Below, piece by piece: positions 24,763 through 34,800 of a DNA stretch of 64,000 nt. The notes beneath the pieces are model-generated. The model worked only from the letters and a program-made list of their open reading frames with translations. It was not told the DNA's origin and made no database searches. Both the position numbers and the translations under genes were made by a program. The stretch is from Microbacterium laevaniformans (lineage in GTDB: Bacteria > Actinomycetota > Actinomycetes > Actinomycetales > Microbacteriaceae). Position 1 is the first letter of the stretch; each line of letters begins with the position of its first letter. The stretch covers positions 1,860,001-1,924,000 of the forward strand of contig NZ_JAFBCE010000001.1 in assembly GCF_016907555.1 (NCBI RefSeq), written 5' to 3'.

Positions 24763-26240
24763 CGAAGGCTTCTCGATCCCAGCGCAACGCCAGGCGAACG
24801 CCCGCAAGGCCGAAGACCTCGGGGCTCGGATCGTCGCCGAGTTCGTTGACGCCGGAGAGTCCGCCCGGTCAGCCGATCGACCCGACCTGCAACGGATGCT
24901 GGAGTACATCGCCACGCACCAGGTCACCTACTGCATCGTGCACAAGGTCGATCGCCTCGCGCGGAACCGCTTGGACGACGTGGAGATTCACCGCCGCCTG
25001 GTCGAGGCAGGCGTCACGCTGGTTTCGGCGACGGAGAACATCGACGAGACACCCTCGGGGATGCTCCTTCACGGCATCATGTCCTCGATCGCGGAGTTCT
25101 ACTCCAAGAACCTCGCCACTGAGGTCACCAAGGGGTTGACGCAGAAGTTCGAGACCGGCGACACTCCCATGCGCGCGCCGATCGGCTACCTCAACGTCCG
25201 CAAGCGTGACGAACAGGGCCGCGAGTACCGCACCGTCGAGATCGACCCCGAACGCGCACCGCTGGTGCGGTGGGTGTTCGAGCAGTACGCAAGCGGCCAC
25301 CGCACAGTCGTCGACCTGCTCACCGAGGTCACCGCACGAGGACTCACGACTGTGCCGACACCCAAACGTCCCTCTGGCCCAATGGCGCGTTCAGGGTTCT
25401 TCAAGCTCCTCCGAAACCCGTACTACATCGGCATCGTCCGCTACAAAGGCGCAGAGCAGGCCGGTGCCCACGAGCCACTGATCGACATCGACACCTGGCA
25501 GCAGGTCCAGACCCTCCTCAACTCCCGCAAGATCGCCTCCGAGCGGCGACGCAGCCACGACCACTACCTCAAAGGCACCCTCTACTGCGGGGCATGCGGA
25601 TCGCGGATGCAGCTCGACTTTCCGGCCAACAAGCAGGGTGTCCGGTACGCCTACTACGTCTGCTCCGGTCGTGCCTCCAAGCGGAAGAACTGCACCCGCC
25701 GCGCGGTGCCGGTCGGCATCGCCGAACAGCTTGTCGCGGACTGCTACCGCGACATCGCCATCACCGAAGAGCAGTACGCGGCACTCGCCGTGCAGGTCGA
25801 GGCTGCGTTCGATGAACGCCTCGCCTCCCGCTCACAAGAGCTGGCAGAGCTGACGGCGAGCCGTAAGCGGCTGCAAGACGAGAGTGACAAGCTGCTCGCT
25901 GCACACTTCGCCGACGCGATCGACCTGGGGACTCTCAAACGCCACCAGGATCGCATCCGCGCCGGCCTCGCTGACATCGACCGACGCCTCGCCAGCGAGC
26001 ACGACTACCACGAAGGATCACGCAAGCAACTCAGCACCGCGCTGAGCCTGCTGGTCGACTGCGCCACGCTCTACGCCCGAACCAACGAGCACGGCAAGCG
26101 GCTGGCGAACCAAGCCCTGACCAACGGCATCGAGATCAGTGAAGACGAAAGGGCGACGATCCGGCTCTCTGAGCCCTTCGCCGCCCTCGTACCCGAGCCT
26201 GCATCGACCGATGTCAGGTGTTCTAGTACGTCTTCAATTG
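24656..26240 (+). CDS. large serine recombinase (integrase) without its own stop codon
   Basis: It starts at ATG 24656 with GGAGG upstream. The resolvase domain shows TYQRVSTKEQ with catalytic Ser25, KVDRLARNRLDD and SIAEFYSKNL. Next come the recombinase domain (GYLNVRKRDEQ, FFKLLRNPYYIGIVRYKG), a zinc ribbon (YCGACGSRMQ and VCSGRASKRKNC) and a coiled coil. Such enzymes integrate and excise mobile elements in one direction. After ~520 residues the frame has no stop: it crosses tRNA-Ala antisense (LRRFELLTSSMRTRRATNCA) and runs into the amidohydrolase, ending only at 27052. Confidence 0.88.
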
Positions 26241-26313
26241 TGGACCTAAGGAGATTCGAACTCCTGACCTCCTCGATGCGAACGAGGCGCGCTACCAACT
26301 GCGCCATAGGCCC
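26241..26313 (-). tRNA. tRNA-Ala, anticodon CGC
   Basis: The minus strand folds as a full cloverleaf: acceptor GGGCCTA/TAGGTCC with one G-U, anticodon stem CCTCG/CGAGG with loop TTCGCAT giving anticodon CGC for GCG codons, and T-arm GGAGTTCGAATCTCC. CCA is not encoded. The 3' end faces the recombinase gene, so it is the probable integration site of accessory block 1. Confidence 0.92.
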
Positions 26314-26371
26314 TTACGTCCTCAACATTATCACGCGTCTCGGGCCCCGCTTGCACCGGCAGGATGGAGGC

Positions 26372-27559
26372 ATGAGCCCCACCCCTGCTGACATCGATGT
26401 CGTTCGCAACGTCCGGCTGTGGTCGCACCCGAGCGACGCGGTCGATCTCCGTATCGCCGGCGGGATGATCGGCGCGGTCACGCCGACGTCCGACGACACC
26501 GCCGGGAACGTCGTCAATGGACGCGGACTGCTCGCCATGCCCGGTCTCGTCAACGCGCACGCGCACATCGACAAGTCGTGGTGGGGACTGCCATGGCAGT
26601 CCTACGGCGGTGAGGGGACGACCGAGGGCCGCATCCGTCACGAGCGGGCCCACCGCGACGAGATCGGGATGCCGTCGACAGAGATCACCGGCAACGTCCT
26701 CGAGCAGCTCGTGAGCCACGGCACCACCGCGATCCGCACGCACGTCGACGTCGATCTGGGGCTCGAGCTGCGCGGCATCGAGGCCGTGCGTGAGGCCGTC
26801 GCCGCCTACGACGGTGCGCTGGCCGTCGAGATCGTGGCCTTCCCGCAAGACGGTGTGCTGCGCCGCCCCGGCGTGCTCGCCCTCCTCGACCGCGCCGCGC
26901 GCGAAGGCGTCGAGCACATCGGCGGGCTCGACCCCGCCACGATCGATCGCGATCCTGTCGGGCAGATCGACGCCCTGCTCGCGCTGTCGGCCGACCATGG
27001 CGTCGGCGTCGACATCCACCTCCACGACCCCGCCGAACTGGGGGCTTTTTAGATCGAGCTCATCCTCGAGCGCGTCGAGCGGTTGGGGCTGCACGGCCGC
27101 GTCAACGTGGCACACGGCTTCGCGGTCGCTCAGCTCGACGGCATCCGACGCCGCGACCTCCTCGCGCAGATGGCCGCCCTCGGCGTCACGATGACCACCG
27201 TCGCGCCGCTCCGACTCCCCCAGCTCCCGTTGCACGAGCTCGATGCGGCCGGTGTCGCCTTCGGGTTCGGCACCGACGGCATCCGTGACCTGTGGAGCCC
27301 CTACGGCACGGGAGACCTCCTCGGCATCGCCTGGCAGTACGCCCGCGCGTCGAGCATCGTGCGCGACGAGGATCTCCTCCGTGTCGTCGAGATCGCGGCA
27401 GGCGGCTCCGCCCGCTTCGCCGGCTTGGCGACGAATCGACTGCAGGCAGGAGACCGCGCCGACATCGTGCTCGTGGATGCCGAGAACGCCATGGATGCCC
27501 TCGTTCGCACGCCGCGACGCGAGGTCGTCATCGGCCGCGGACACCTCCTGGTCGGCTGA
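26372..27559 (+). pseudogene. cytosine-deaminase-type amidohydrolase with in-frame TAG
   Basis: A 395-codon gene of the metal-dependent amidohydrolase superfamily. Metal-ligand motifs are present: NAHAHIDKSWW, HVDVDLG, DIHLHDPAE, NVAHGF and GTDGIRD. The frame is broken by TAG at 27050-27052, directly after GAF; the same frame continues IELILERVERLGLHGRVNVA to 27559. A CAG-to-TAG change explains it. The likely role before inactivation was deamination of a cytosine-like or triazine-like ring. Upstream the frame is fused to the recombinase frame. Confidence 0.85.
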
Positions 27560-27587
27560 GCCGACCGGTCGGTGTCACCAGCCGGTG

Positions 27588-28508
27588 CTACTGGCCGGAG
27601 GCGCGACGTTCCAGCAGGCGGCGCACATGGGCCTCGATGGCGGCGTCGCCCGCAGCGGCACCGCCGGCGAGCTCGTCGTCTCGGGCCGCGGGCCGCGGCT
27701 GCAGCGTGACGGGACGCCGACGCTCGGCACGCGCGCGCATCGCTTCCTCGACGGCGCCGCGACGCAGCGCTTCGCGCGCGTCGGCCTCGTCGAGCACGGC
27801 GGCGGCACGCGAGCCGGCCGACGCGGTGAGCGGCCGGGGAAGCTCGCGCGGCACCCACGAGGTGCGCTCGACATCCAGGGCCACGTCCTGCACGTCGGGC
27901 GCGACGCGCTCGATCGGCGCAACGACCTCACGAACGACCGCACGACGCTGGACGCGCGACATCCGCTGCAGCAGCAGGGCGCATCCCACGAACAGCGCTC
28001 CCGCGAGCCAGAGCAACAGCTGCGCGCCGGTCGCAGCCAGCTGTACCCCACCCCACGCGCCAAGCGCGAGGGCGGCGACGGCGATGAGGGTCACGACAAG
28101 ACGCGCGCGGCGACGGGCCTGGGCGCGACGGATCTCGGGTCGCGCCCGCTCGCGAGCCGCCGCACGCGCGGCAGCCTCGCGGGCGCCCGCGGCCTCGGCG
28201 CGCGCCTGCAGTTTGGTGACTTCGAGTTCGGCGCGTACGCGGGCGAGCTCGGCCTGCTCGCGCTCGGTCTGGGCCTGACGGGCCAGTCGCTGCTGGGCCA
28301 TCGCCGTGCGCGCGTTGAGCTCGAGCCGCACTTCCTGCGGGGTCTCACTGGTCTCGGCGAGTACACGCAGCGCCTGATTCAACCGCACCGCGTTGCGCTC
28401 GGCGGCATTGAACTGGTGTCGGCCGTGCCACGACGGCAGAAGGTAGATCATCCACAGCGCCACGGCGACGAGGACGACCACGCCGCCGCCGAGAACCTGT
28501 CCACCCAT
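27588..28508 (-). CDS. membrane protein with coiled coil, unknown function
   Basis: About 306 aa from ATG 28508. An N-terminal helix (GGGVVVLVAVALWMIYLLPS) is followed by a long Ala/Arg/Glu coiled coil (QTEREQAELARVRAELEVTK and further), two central membrane helices (LVVTLIAVAALALGAWGGVQ, LLLWLAGALFVGCALLL) and a charged tail. Similar proteins sit next to rimJ and galU in related genomes as I recall them. No catalytic motif seen. Confidence 0.75.
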   Translation of the reverse strand: MGGQVLGGGVVVLVAVALWMIYLLPSWHGRHQFNAAERNAVRLNQALRVLAETSETPQEVRLELNARTAMAQQRLARQAQTEREQAELARVRAELEVTKLQARAEAAGAREAAARAAARERARPEIRRAQARRRARLVVTLIAVAALALGAWGGVQLAATGAQLLLWLAGALFVGCALLLQRMSRVQRRAVVREVVAPIERVAPDVQDVALDVERTSWVPRELPRPLTASAGSRAAAVLDEADAREALRRGAVEEAMRARAERRRPVTLQPRPAARDDELAGGAAAGDAAIEAHVRRLLERRASGQ

Positions 28509-28616
28509 GTCCCCCACGGTAGGGCCGAGGCGACGCGATCGGGCGACATCGGACCGCGTGTCTGACCTTCATGTCGAACCTGAAGGTTCCGCGGCCTCCT
28601 GCCGCGCTGCGACGGG

Positions 28617-29246
28617 TCAGCCGGCGGGGCGGTCGGTGAGCGGCACGGTCGCCGCGCTCTCGGGCGCGCGACCCTGCAGCCACCGCTGCAACACGCCTTC
28701 GGGTACCTCCTCGCGCACCAGCGCGAACGCATAGTGGTCGCGCCAATCGCCCGCGATGTGGATGAATCGCCGCCGCAGTCCCTCGTAACGGAAGCCCAGC
28801 TTCTCGACGACCCGCAGACTCGCCCGATTCTCCGGACGGATGCAGATCTCCATGCGGTGCAGCCCCAGCTCGCGGAAGCACACGTCGGTGGCCAGTGCGA
28901 CCGCCGTCGGCGTGATGCCGCGGCCGGCGAAGCGCTCGCTCACCCAGTAGCCGATCGTCGCCGACGACAGCGACCCGCGGGCGATCCCCCAGACGTTCAG
29001 CTGTCCGGCGAGCTCGCCGTCGTACTCCATCACGAAAGGCACGCCGCCGCCGTCGCGGTACTGCTGCAGCAGGCGACGGATGCCGAGGCGCATATCGAAC
29101 GAGACGGGCCCGTCGGGGCTCGTCGCCTCCCAGGGCCGCAGCCACGAGCGGTTGCTCATCAACTCCGACTGCAACACGCGCGCGTCTCACTGCTTGATGA
29201 GTCGGATCGCGATCGGACCGTGCTCACGGGGAGCCGTCAGTTCCAT
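28617..29246 (-). pseudogene. rimJ: RimJ-type GNAT acetyltransferase with early TGA
   Basis: From ATG 29246 it reads MELTAPREHGPIAIRLIKQ, then TGA (29187-29189), then DARVLQSELMSNRSWLRPWE. The rest is a normal RimJ/RimL domain with acetyl-CoA loop GRGITPTAVALA and ENRASLRVVEKLGFRYEG. One C-to-T change (CGA to TGA) would explain the stop. A GTG at 29177 could restart translation without the first beta strand. The family acetylates N-termini of ribosomal proteins. Confidence 0.8.
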
Positions 29247-29280
29247 CGGCACCCCTCATGTCCGCCGCTCAGGATCAGCG

Positions 29281-30159
29281 TCAGAGCTTCTCCGCAAAGT
29301 CCTTCAACCACGGTCGCAGCTCCGGACCGAGATCGTCGCGGTCGGCGGCCAGCTGCACGATGGCCTTGATGTAGTCCACCCTATCGCCGGTGTCGTAGCG
29401 GCGACCGCGGAACACGACGCCCAACACGCCGTCGGTGACGGCCAGCTCCTGCAGCGCATCGGTCAGCTGGATCTCGCCCCCCTTGCCCGGCTCGGTGCGC
29501 TCGAGGATGTCGAAGACGCCGGGGGTGAGGACGTACCGCCCGATGACGGCGTAGTTGGAGGGGGCGTCCTCCTTCTTCGGCTTCTCGACGAGCCCCGTGA
29601 CGCGGACGACATCGGGATCGTCGGTCGACTCGACGGCGGCGGCGCCGTACAGGTGGATCTGGTCGGGGTCGACCTCCATGAGCGCGATGACCGTGAGGCC
29701 GGATGCCGCGTTCACCGCCAGCATCTTCGAGAGCAGCTCGTCGCGCTCGTCGATCAGGTCGTCACCGAGCATGACCGCGAAGGTCGCGTCGCCGACGTGG
29801 TGACGGGCGCGCAGCACGGCGTGCCCGAGGCCCTTCGGCTCACCCTGGCGGACGAAGTGGATGTCGGCGAGCTCGGTCGAGCGCTGAACGCTGAGGAGCT
29901 TGTCGTGGGCACCCTTGGTGAGCAGGTTCGACTCGAGCTCGGGCACCGAGTCGAAGTGGTTCGAAATGTTGTTCTTGTTGCGCCCCAGGATGATCAGCAC
30001 GTCATCGATGCCCGCCGCGACCGCTTCTTCGACGACGTACTGGATCGCCGGCTTGTCGACGACGGGGAGCATCTCCTTCGGCATCGCCTTGGTGGCGGGA
30101 AGGAACCTCGTGCCGAGACCCGCAGCGGGGATGACGGCCTTGATCGCAGGAGCTGACAT
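29281..30159 (-). CDS. galU: UTP-glucose-1-phosphate uridylyltransferase
   Basis: 292 aa, typical GalU. It makes UDP-glucose from UTP and glucose-1-phosphate in the cytoplasm for cell-wall polysaccharides. The nucleotide loop is AVIPAAGLGTRFLPATKAMP; metal/substrate motifs are KPAIQYVVEEAV, GEPKGLGHAVLRA, VMLGDDLI and TGLVEKPKKE. It is divergent from the folate enzyme gene with 81 bp between. Confidence 0.95.
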   Translation of the reverse strand: MSAPAIKAVIPAAGLGTRFLPATKAMPKEMLPVVDKPAIQYVVEEAVAAGIDDVLIILGRNKNNISNHFDSVPELESNLLTKGAHDKLLSVQRSTELADIHFVRQGEPKGLGHAVLRARHHVGDATFAVMLGDDLIDERDELLSKMLAVNAASGLTVIALMEVDPDQIHLYGAAAVESTDDPDVVRVTGLVEKPKKEDAPSNYAVIGRYVLTPGVFDILERTEPGKGGEIQLTDALQELAVTDGVLGVVFRGRRYDTGDRVDYIKAIVQLAADRDDLGPELRPWLKDFAEKL

Positions 30160-30240
30160 GACCCACACCTTACCGGCGCGCGCCGCCACACCCGTAACGG
30201 TCTCGGCCGTGCATGTCGGTGCGCCGCCTACAATCGGACC

Positions 30241-30837
30241 ATGACCGACGGCATCGACGACGCGAAGCGGGCGCTGCGCGCCGACCTGCGCGAGCGCCGT
30301 CAGCAGCGCTCCGAGGCGATGCGCACCGCCGACGCCGCCGGCGTCAAGGCGCAGCTCGACGCGCTGATCGCCCGCACCGGCGCGCGCTCGATCTCCTGCT
30401 TCCTGTCGGCTCCGACCGAGCCGGGCACCCACGAGTTCGTGGCCGACGCCGTCGAGCGCGGCATCCGCGTGCTGCTGCCCATCACCCGCGCCGACGGCCT
30501 TCTCGACTGGGTCGTCGCCGAGCCCGGCGCCGATATCGCCGAGGGCCTGTTCGGCATGCCCGAACCGGTCGGCGAGGTGCTGAGCCCGCTGGCCGTCAAC
30601 GACGTCGATCTGCTGGTGATCCCCGCCGCCGCCGTCGATCGCACCGGTATGCGCCTCGGCTGGGGGCGGGGCTACTTCGACAAGACCCTCGGTTCGATGC
30701 AGCACTGCCCGCCCGTCTACGCCGTCGTCTTCGACACCGAACTGCTGGACGAGGTCCCCCGCGACCTCCACGACCAGCCGGTCACCGGTGTCGTCACCCC
30801 CACCCGCACCGTCGACCTCGCGTCGCCGCGACGCTGA
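30241..30837 (+). CDS. 5-formyltetrahydrofolate cyclo-ligase
   Basis: 198 aa. It uses ATP to convert 5-formyl-THF to methenyl-THF in one-carbon metabolism. The N-terminal Lys/Arg helix (AKRALRADLRERRQQRS) and the signature RLGWGRGYFDKTL near residue 138 are present. It starts an apparent operon with fmdB-like and mscL, spaced 20 and 29 bp apart. Confidence 0.92.
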   Translation: MTDGIDDAKRALRADLRERRQQRSEAMRTADAAGVKAQLDALIARTGARSISCFLSAPTEPGTHEFVADAVERGIRVLLPITRADGLLDWVVAEPGADIAEGLFGMPEPVGEVLSPLAVNDVDLLVIPAAAVDRTGMRLGWGRGYFDKTLGSMQHCPPVYAVVFDTELLDEVPRDLHDQPVTGVVTPTRTVDLASPRR

Positions 30838-30857
30838 GCCCCTTCCCGGAGGACACC

Positions 30858-31127
30858 ATGCCCACCTACGCCTATGCCTGCACGCAGTGCGGACACCGCT
30901 TCGATGCCGTGCAGTCGTTCTCGGATGCCGCGTTGACGCAGTGTCCCGAATGCGGCGGCGCTTTGCGCAAGCAGTACGGAACCGTCGGCGTGACCTTCAA
31001 CGGTTCCGGCTTCTACCGCACCGACTCGCGTTCGTCCACCTCCGGCGCGGCCGCTGGCGCCGGCGCATCGACTTCGACATCATCGAAGTCCGAGGCGAAG
31101 TCCTCGGCCGCTTCGTCGGGGTCGTGA
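30858..31127 (+). CDS. FmdB-family zinc-ribbon protein
   Basis: 89 aa. MPTYAYACTQCGHRFDAVQ and TQCPECGGALRKQYG supply the CxxC...CxxC zinc ribbon; a conserved VTFNGSGFYRTDSR follows and the tail is low-complexity Ser/Ala. These proteins often neighbour mscL in actinobacteria; their role is putatively regulatory and not established. Confidence 0.88.
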   Translation: MPTYAYACTQCGHRFDAVQSFSDAALTQCPECGGALRKQYGTVGVTFNGSGFYRTDSRSSTSGAAAGAGASTSTSSKSEAKSSAASSGS

Positions 31128-31156
31128 CCGGCGCACGCCGGAGAATCGGAGGAACC

Positions 31157-31573
31157 ATGATCAAGGGCTTCAAAGACTTCATCATGCGCGGCAACGTCAT
31201 CGACCTCGCGGTCGCTGTCGTGATCGGTGCCGCATTCACCGCCGTCGTGAACGCGATCGTGGCGTCCATCATCACCCCGCTCATCGAGGTGTTCTGGAAG
31301 CCGGGCGACAACGGTGTTCCCGGCATCCCGGTTCCCGCGGTCTGGGGCGGAACGGTCACCTTCCCGATCGGCGACCTGGTCAGCGCGCTCATCAGCTTCC
31401 TCGCGGTGGCGATCGTGGTCTACTTCGTGTTCGTGTTCCCGATGAACGCGTGGAAGGAGCGTCAGGCCGCCAAGGCCGGCGTCCCCGAAGACAAAGCGGA
31501 GAAGCTGCCGACCGAGCAGGAACTGCTCATCCAGATCCGCGACCTGCTGGAGAAGAACTCCACCGCGCGCTGA
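31157..31573 (+). CDS. mscL: large-conductance mechanosensitive channel
   Basis: 138 aa. The N-terminal amphipathic helix and pore helix read KGFKDFIMRGNVIDLAVAVV, with the second membrane helix LVSALISFLAVAIVVYFVFV and a C-terminal bundle KLPTEQELLIQIRDLL. It opens under membrane tension to release solutes during osmotic downshock. GGAGG precedes the ATG. Confidence 0.95.
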   Translation: MIKGFKDFIMRGNVIDLAVAVVIGAAFTAVVNAIVASIITPLIEVFWKPGDNGVPGIPVPAVWGGTVTFPIGDLVSALISFLAVAIVVYFVFVFPMNAWKERQAAKAGVPEDKAEKLPTEQELLIQIRDLLEKNSTAR

Positions 31574-31598
31574 GCGCGTTTTGCGTCGTCGCTCTTCC

Positions 31599-31630
31599 GG
31601 TCGTTGAGCGAGCGCAGCGAGTCGAAACGC
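31599..31630. repeat. dispersed 32-bp Microbacterium-type intergenic repeat
   Basis: GGTCGTTGAGCGAGCGCAGC followed by GAGTCGAAACGC lies between mscL and a small gene. I recognise this word as a repeat scattered in intergenic regions of Microbacterium genomes. Only one copy was noticed here. Confidence 0.5.
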
Positions 31631-31632
31631 CC

Positions 31633-31824
31633 CTAGTAGTGCGGCGGCACGTCCCGCCGCAGGCGCTCATCGTTCGGCCCCGATGCCCCGTCCCCGGTGA
31701 GGGGCGGGGCATCGTCGCGGATGACGGGGACCTCGGGCGCGGGGTCGGTGCCCGGCGCCGGAGTCAGTCGCGCGCGGCGCGATCCGCGCACGCGCTCGAC
31801 GCGCTGACGGCTCTCGTCTTCCAC
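31633..31824 (-). CDS. 63-residue conserved hypothetical protein
   Basis: From GTG 31824: VEDESRQRVERVRGSRRARL, then TPAPGTDPAPEVPVIRDDAP and a tail PNDERLRRDVPPHY. It is Pro/Arg-rich and soluble, directly downstream (5 bp) of the helicase-like gene in the same direction, so probably cotranscribed. No domain recognised. Confidence 0.65.
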   Translation of the reverse strand: MEDESRQRVERVRGSRRARLTPAPGTDPAPEVPVIRDDAPPLTGDGASGPNDERLRRDVPPHY

Positions 31825-31829
31825 GGGGA

Positions 31830-34800
31830 TCAGCGTAGATCGAGCGGTTCGGTCACGGTCTCGGCGCGCGGCGTCTCGGGCGAGGCGCCGAGGATGGCCG
31901 CGATCCGTCCCGCGACCCCGGCCGGGTCGCTGTACAGGTCGAAGGCGTGCACGCGCACGTAGTGCCATCCGAGACGGCGCAGCACCTGGGGGCGCAGTCG
32001 CAGGCTCTCACGCAGGGTCTCCCCCATGCTGTCGGCGTCGCTCTCCACGACGACCGCCTTGCCACGGTGCTGCGCGACCAGGGGAAGGATGCCCCGGTAG
32101 TTGACGTCCACGGCGATGCCGAGCGCGCGCAGGTGACCGGCGAGCGCCAGCGTGAGCGGATCGGCGAGGTCTTCGAGCCGGGACTCGCGGGCCCGCGCGG
32201 CGATGCCGCCGAGGATCGACATCAGCGTCGCGGCACCGGACTCCAGACGTCCCTCATCGAAGGCAGAAGGGCGGATCGAGGAGACGATGACCATCGAACG
32301 GCGCGCGCGTGTCATACCGACCGTCAGCAGGCGCTCTCCGTCGGGGCCCGACAGATCGCCGAAGTCGCTCAGCACCCGGCCGTGCTTGGTCAATCCGAAT
32401 CCGAGCGAGAAGACGACCCGGTCGCGGCTCTCCGCCACCGATTCTTCGAGTCCGAGCACCGCGAACGGCTCGGCCGTGTCGCGGCCGACGAACTCGGCGA
32501 CGTCGGATCGGCCCGCGAAGGCGGCGGCGACGGCGGCGCGCACGCGCTCGGCGTGCCGCACGGATGCCGTGACGACCATGAGGGTCTCGGTGGGACGGTT
32601 GACCGCGTGCTCGACCACGAGAGTGACGACGCGGGCGACCTCGGCATCCGGACTCTCGACGGCGCCGGTGATCGGATCGGGTGCGCCGGTGCCGCCTTCG
32701 ACGTAGTCGACGCTGAGGCTCCCGCGCCCGAGGTACGAGCCCGCCCAGGGGTAGGAGACGAGTCGACCTTCGTAGAACGCGCCGTTGACGAGCTCGGCGA
32801 GGTCCTCACCGCCCGCGCGATAGCTGCGGGTCAGCGTCTCGACCGGAACGAGTTCGGTGAGCCGCTCGAACACGCTGACCTCGTCGAACGGCACATCGGG
32901 CTCGTCCTCCGCGCTCGCGTGCCCGGCACCGACGCGGAACGCGGTGGGACGCTGCGTCACCGGGTCGCCGAAGACGACCACCTGGCGGGCGCGTCGCAGT
33001 GCCGGCGCCGCCTCGGCGAGGCACAGCGCCGCGGCATCCGCGACGATGACCACGTCGAACAGCGGCGACTCGGGAATCGAGGGCACTTCATAGGGCGACG
33101 CGAGCCACACGGGGGCCAGCGTGCGCACGAGCTTCGGCGCGGCCTCGACCAGCTCCGTCGCAGACGCTCCGCCGCTGCGCAGCAGCTGCTTCAGGGTCGC
33201 AGCTTCGCCGGCCTCGTCGACGACGGCGATCTTCCACGTCGTCGCCAGTTCCGCGGCCAGCAGCGGACCCGCCGAGGCCGCGTGCGCCTCATCGACCAGT
33301 CGGTAATCGCGTTCGAGCCGGTCGACGACCGATGTGTTCGCGCCCAGCAGCGCCCGGTCCGAGCGCAGCATCGCTTCGAGAGCGGACTGCCACCACGCGA
33401 ACTCGAACTCGGCGGCGACGTGCTCTTCGGGGACGTGGCGGACCGACAGCTCGGTGAGCAGCTCTTCCAGTCCCATGTCGGCGAGCTCGCCGCGCAGGGT
33501 GGCGCGCTCGACCAGGTTGTCGAAGACGTCGGAGGTCGCCGCCAAGCCCGCGAGCGTGCGCAGCAGGTAGGGGATCGGCAACGACGCGAGCGGTTCGGTG
33601 CGCCCCAGTGCCCGGTCGAGGGCCCCCAGGTCGGAGGCCACACGCTGCCACGCCGTGGCGACATCGTCCAGACCCAGGGGGATCTCGGGCATGACGCCCG
33701 GATCCACCAGCTGCTGCCACTGCGCGCGCTGCTGCTGCACGCGCACCAGCGACTCGTGCATGTCGGTGATGTGCATGCCCGGGCGCACGTACTCGCGCGA
33801 CAGGTTCTTCAGGCGCCGGCGCTGGGGCGATGTCATCGCGGGAGCGTCGCGGCGCGGCGCGTGCGCCTGGATGAGCTCCGCCAGCGGGCGCTCGAAGACA
33901 GTCGTGCTGAAGCGATCGAGCGATGCCCGGATGCCCTGCAGCAGCTGCACGTAGGCGCCGAGTTCGGCCAGCGTCGAGAACGGACGCATGCGCGTCTGCG
34001 CGATGAGTTCGTACCCGCGCTCGAGCATGGCGGGCACCTCTGTGCGGTGCAGCCGTCCGGCGAGCGCGTGGGTGTCGCGGGCCTCCTGCGTGGAGGCGAA
34101 GGCGACGCCGTACCACGGCGAATCGTCGGGGCCGAAGCGGAACTCGCCGAGACGGGCGGCGGTCGCCAGCGCCTGCGCGGCCTCGGCACGGCGGGTGCCG
34201 AGCGACTGCAGGGTGGCAATGTCGAATCGGGTCGTCGCCGACGGCTGCGGCGTCATCGATGCGATCGTGGCCAGGGTGCGCAATGCCTCGAGCGGGGAGA
34301 CCTCGACGCGCGGATGCCGCTGGGTGAGCGAGTCGCGATAATCGCGCAGCACGGTGCGCAGGCGCACGAGCGCATCGTCGACGTCGGCCACCTTAGGCTG
34401 TTCCGCCTTCTCGTTGCGCGTGATCGCGCGGATGAGGTCGCGGTGGAGATGACGCGGCGAGACGGCCAGGCCCGGCAGTCCGATACCGGCGAGGCGGTGG
34501 CGGACGCCCTCGAGGGTCGAGCGCCGCGCGCTGACCACGAGCACGCGCTTGCCGGCGCGCACGAGCTCGCCGACCGCGTTGATCACCGTCTGCGTGCCGC
34601 CGGTGCCGGGCAGCGTGTGCACGGCGAGCGACTGTCCGGCGGCGATGCGCGCGAGCACGGCCTCCTGCTCGGCATCCGCATCGAGCAGGAGCCGGTCGGC
34701 GGCGGGCGGTCGCTCATCGGAGCTGACGGGCGGGGCGGGCGCGCGGACGATCGACAGATCCTCGCGGTCGGACTCGTGGCCGGCGAGGGCGTTCAGGATC

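Noticed and set aside
31670..31720. GC-rich inverted words downstream of mscL as a terminator
   Set aside because: They lie within the small minus-strand coding gene and the pairing is broken.
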